DNA from: an uncultured Clostridia bacterium
GTDB taxonomy: Bacteria > Bacillota > Clostridia > Christensenellales > Borkfalkiaceae
DNA length: 64,000 bases
Direction of reading: 5' to 3'
NCBI GenBank assembly: GCA_944354035.1
Contig: CALVPS010000006.1
Coordinates: 1-64,000 of the forward strand
Shown here: one piece after another, positions 63,978 through 64,000 of the stretch
How the letters are laid out: every line of letters begins with the position of its first letter
How positions within the stretch are numbered: the first letter of the stretch is position 1
Position numbers and translations under genes: made by a program
Notes under the pieces: generated by a model
What the model saw: the letters and a program-made list of their open reading frames with translations, nothing else
Databases searched by the model: none
What the model was told of the DNA's origin: nothing

Positions 63978-64000
63978 TATATTCCTCCTTATTTTGTTTT

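Overview
The window looks like chromosomal DNA of a GC-rich, Gram-positive-type anaerobe of the Clostridia. Evidence: Firmicutes-style gene orders (comM-dprA-topA-trmFO-hslV-hslU; rpsB-tsf-pyrH-frr-uppS-cdsA-dxr-rseP; tsaE-tsaB-rimI), strong AGGAGG ribosome sites, TTGxxx-N17-TATAAT promoters, FMN and TPP riboswitches driving ECF-type vitamin uptake, and a flavodiiron protein beside rubredoxin. An uncultured gut lineage such as Christensenellales is my guess only. Nearly all of the window is host backbone; the last 3 kb is the edge of an integrated mobile element.

Layout. 0-1.9 kb: a DUF1275 membrane protein fused to an acetyltransferase, and a SIMPL-domain protein. 1.9-6.7 kb: a sugar locus, with an AraC regulator divergent from GH36 alpha-galactosidase and an MFS transporter. 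6.8-8.5 kb: a NifU-like scaffold with a GGGtGRT-family protein. 8.7-10.3 kb: obg-yhbY. 10.4-14.4 kb: a zinc peptidase, a low-GC P-loop kinase-like gene, icd and ddl. 14.6-18.3 kb: tsaE-tsaB-rimI-hydrolase-murF with ATGA/GTGA overlaps. 18.4-19.9 kb: FMN riboswitch and ribU-like gene, then an Xre regulator divergent from a 58-residue ORF across two operator palindromes. 20-31.4 kb: glyA, hisS-trxA and the comM-to-hslU run. 31.4-37.3 kb: a GT-C-like membrane protein, rplS, and recF-PHP-vanW. 37.5-41.2 kb: dnaA and mnmG. 41.3-46.3 kb: a PadR regulator with a surface protein, nitroreductase with yfbR, and TPP riboswitch with a thiT-like gene. 46.3-54.1 kb: the rpsB-to-rseP run. 54.5-57.4 kb: lon-engB. 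57.6-60.6 kb: flavodiiron protein, rubredoxin, a lipoprotein and a Pr6Pr-like membrane protein. 60.9-64 kb: a large serine recombinase, a SHOCT-like small protein and a DUF6291-like protein.

The most interesting unexplained structure is an intergenic repeat with terminal inverted repeats (TATACTGTAAGGG type). Two copies of about 272-274 bp lie in the dnaA leader (37513-37786) and between tsf and pyrH (52026-52297). A shorter diverged copy lies at 60669-60850. The interiors of the two long copies are inverted relative to each other while their outer ends are not, and the TATACT end forms a promoter-like site reading into the element. The second notable structure is the mobile-element boundary: the serine recombinase reads without a stop across a probable 3' remnant of the rRNA methyltransferase gene rlmD and on through the third repeat copy, suggesting rlmD was the integration site.

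No rRNA or tRNA gene, CRISPR array or insertion-sequence transposase was recognised.
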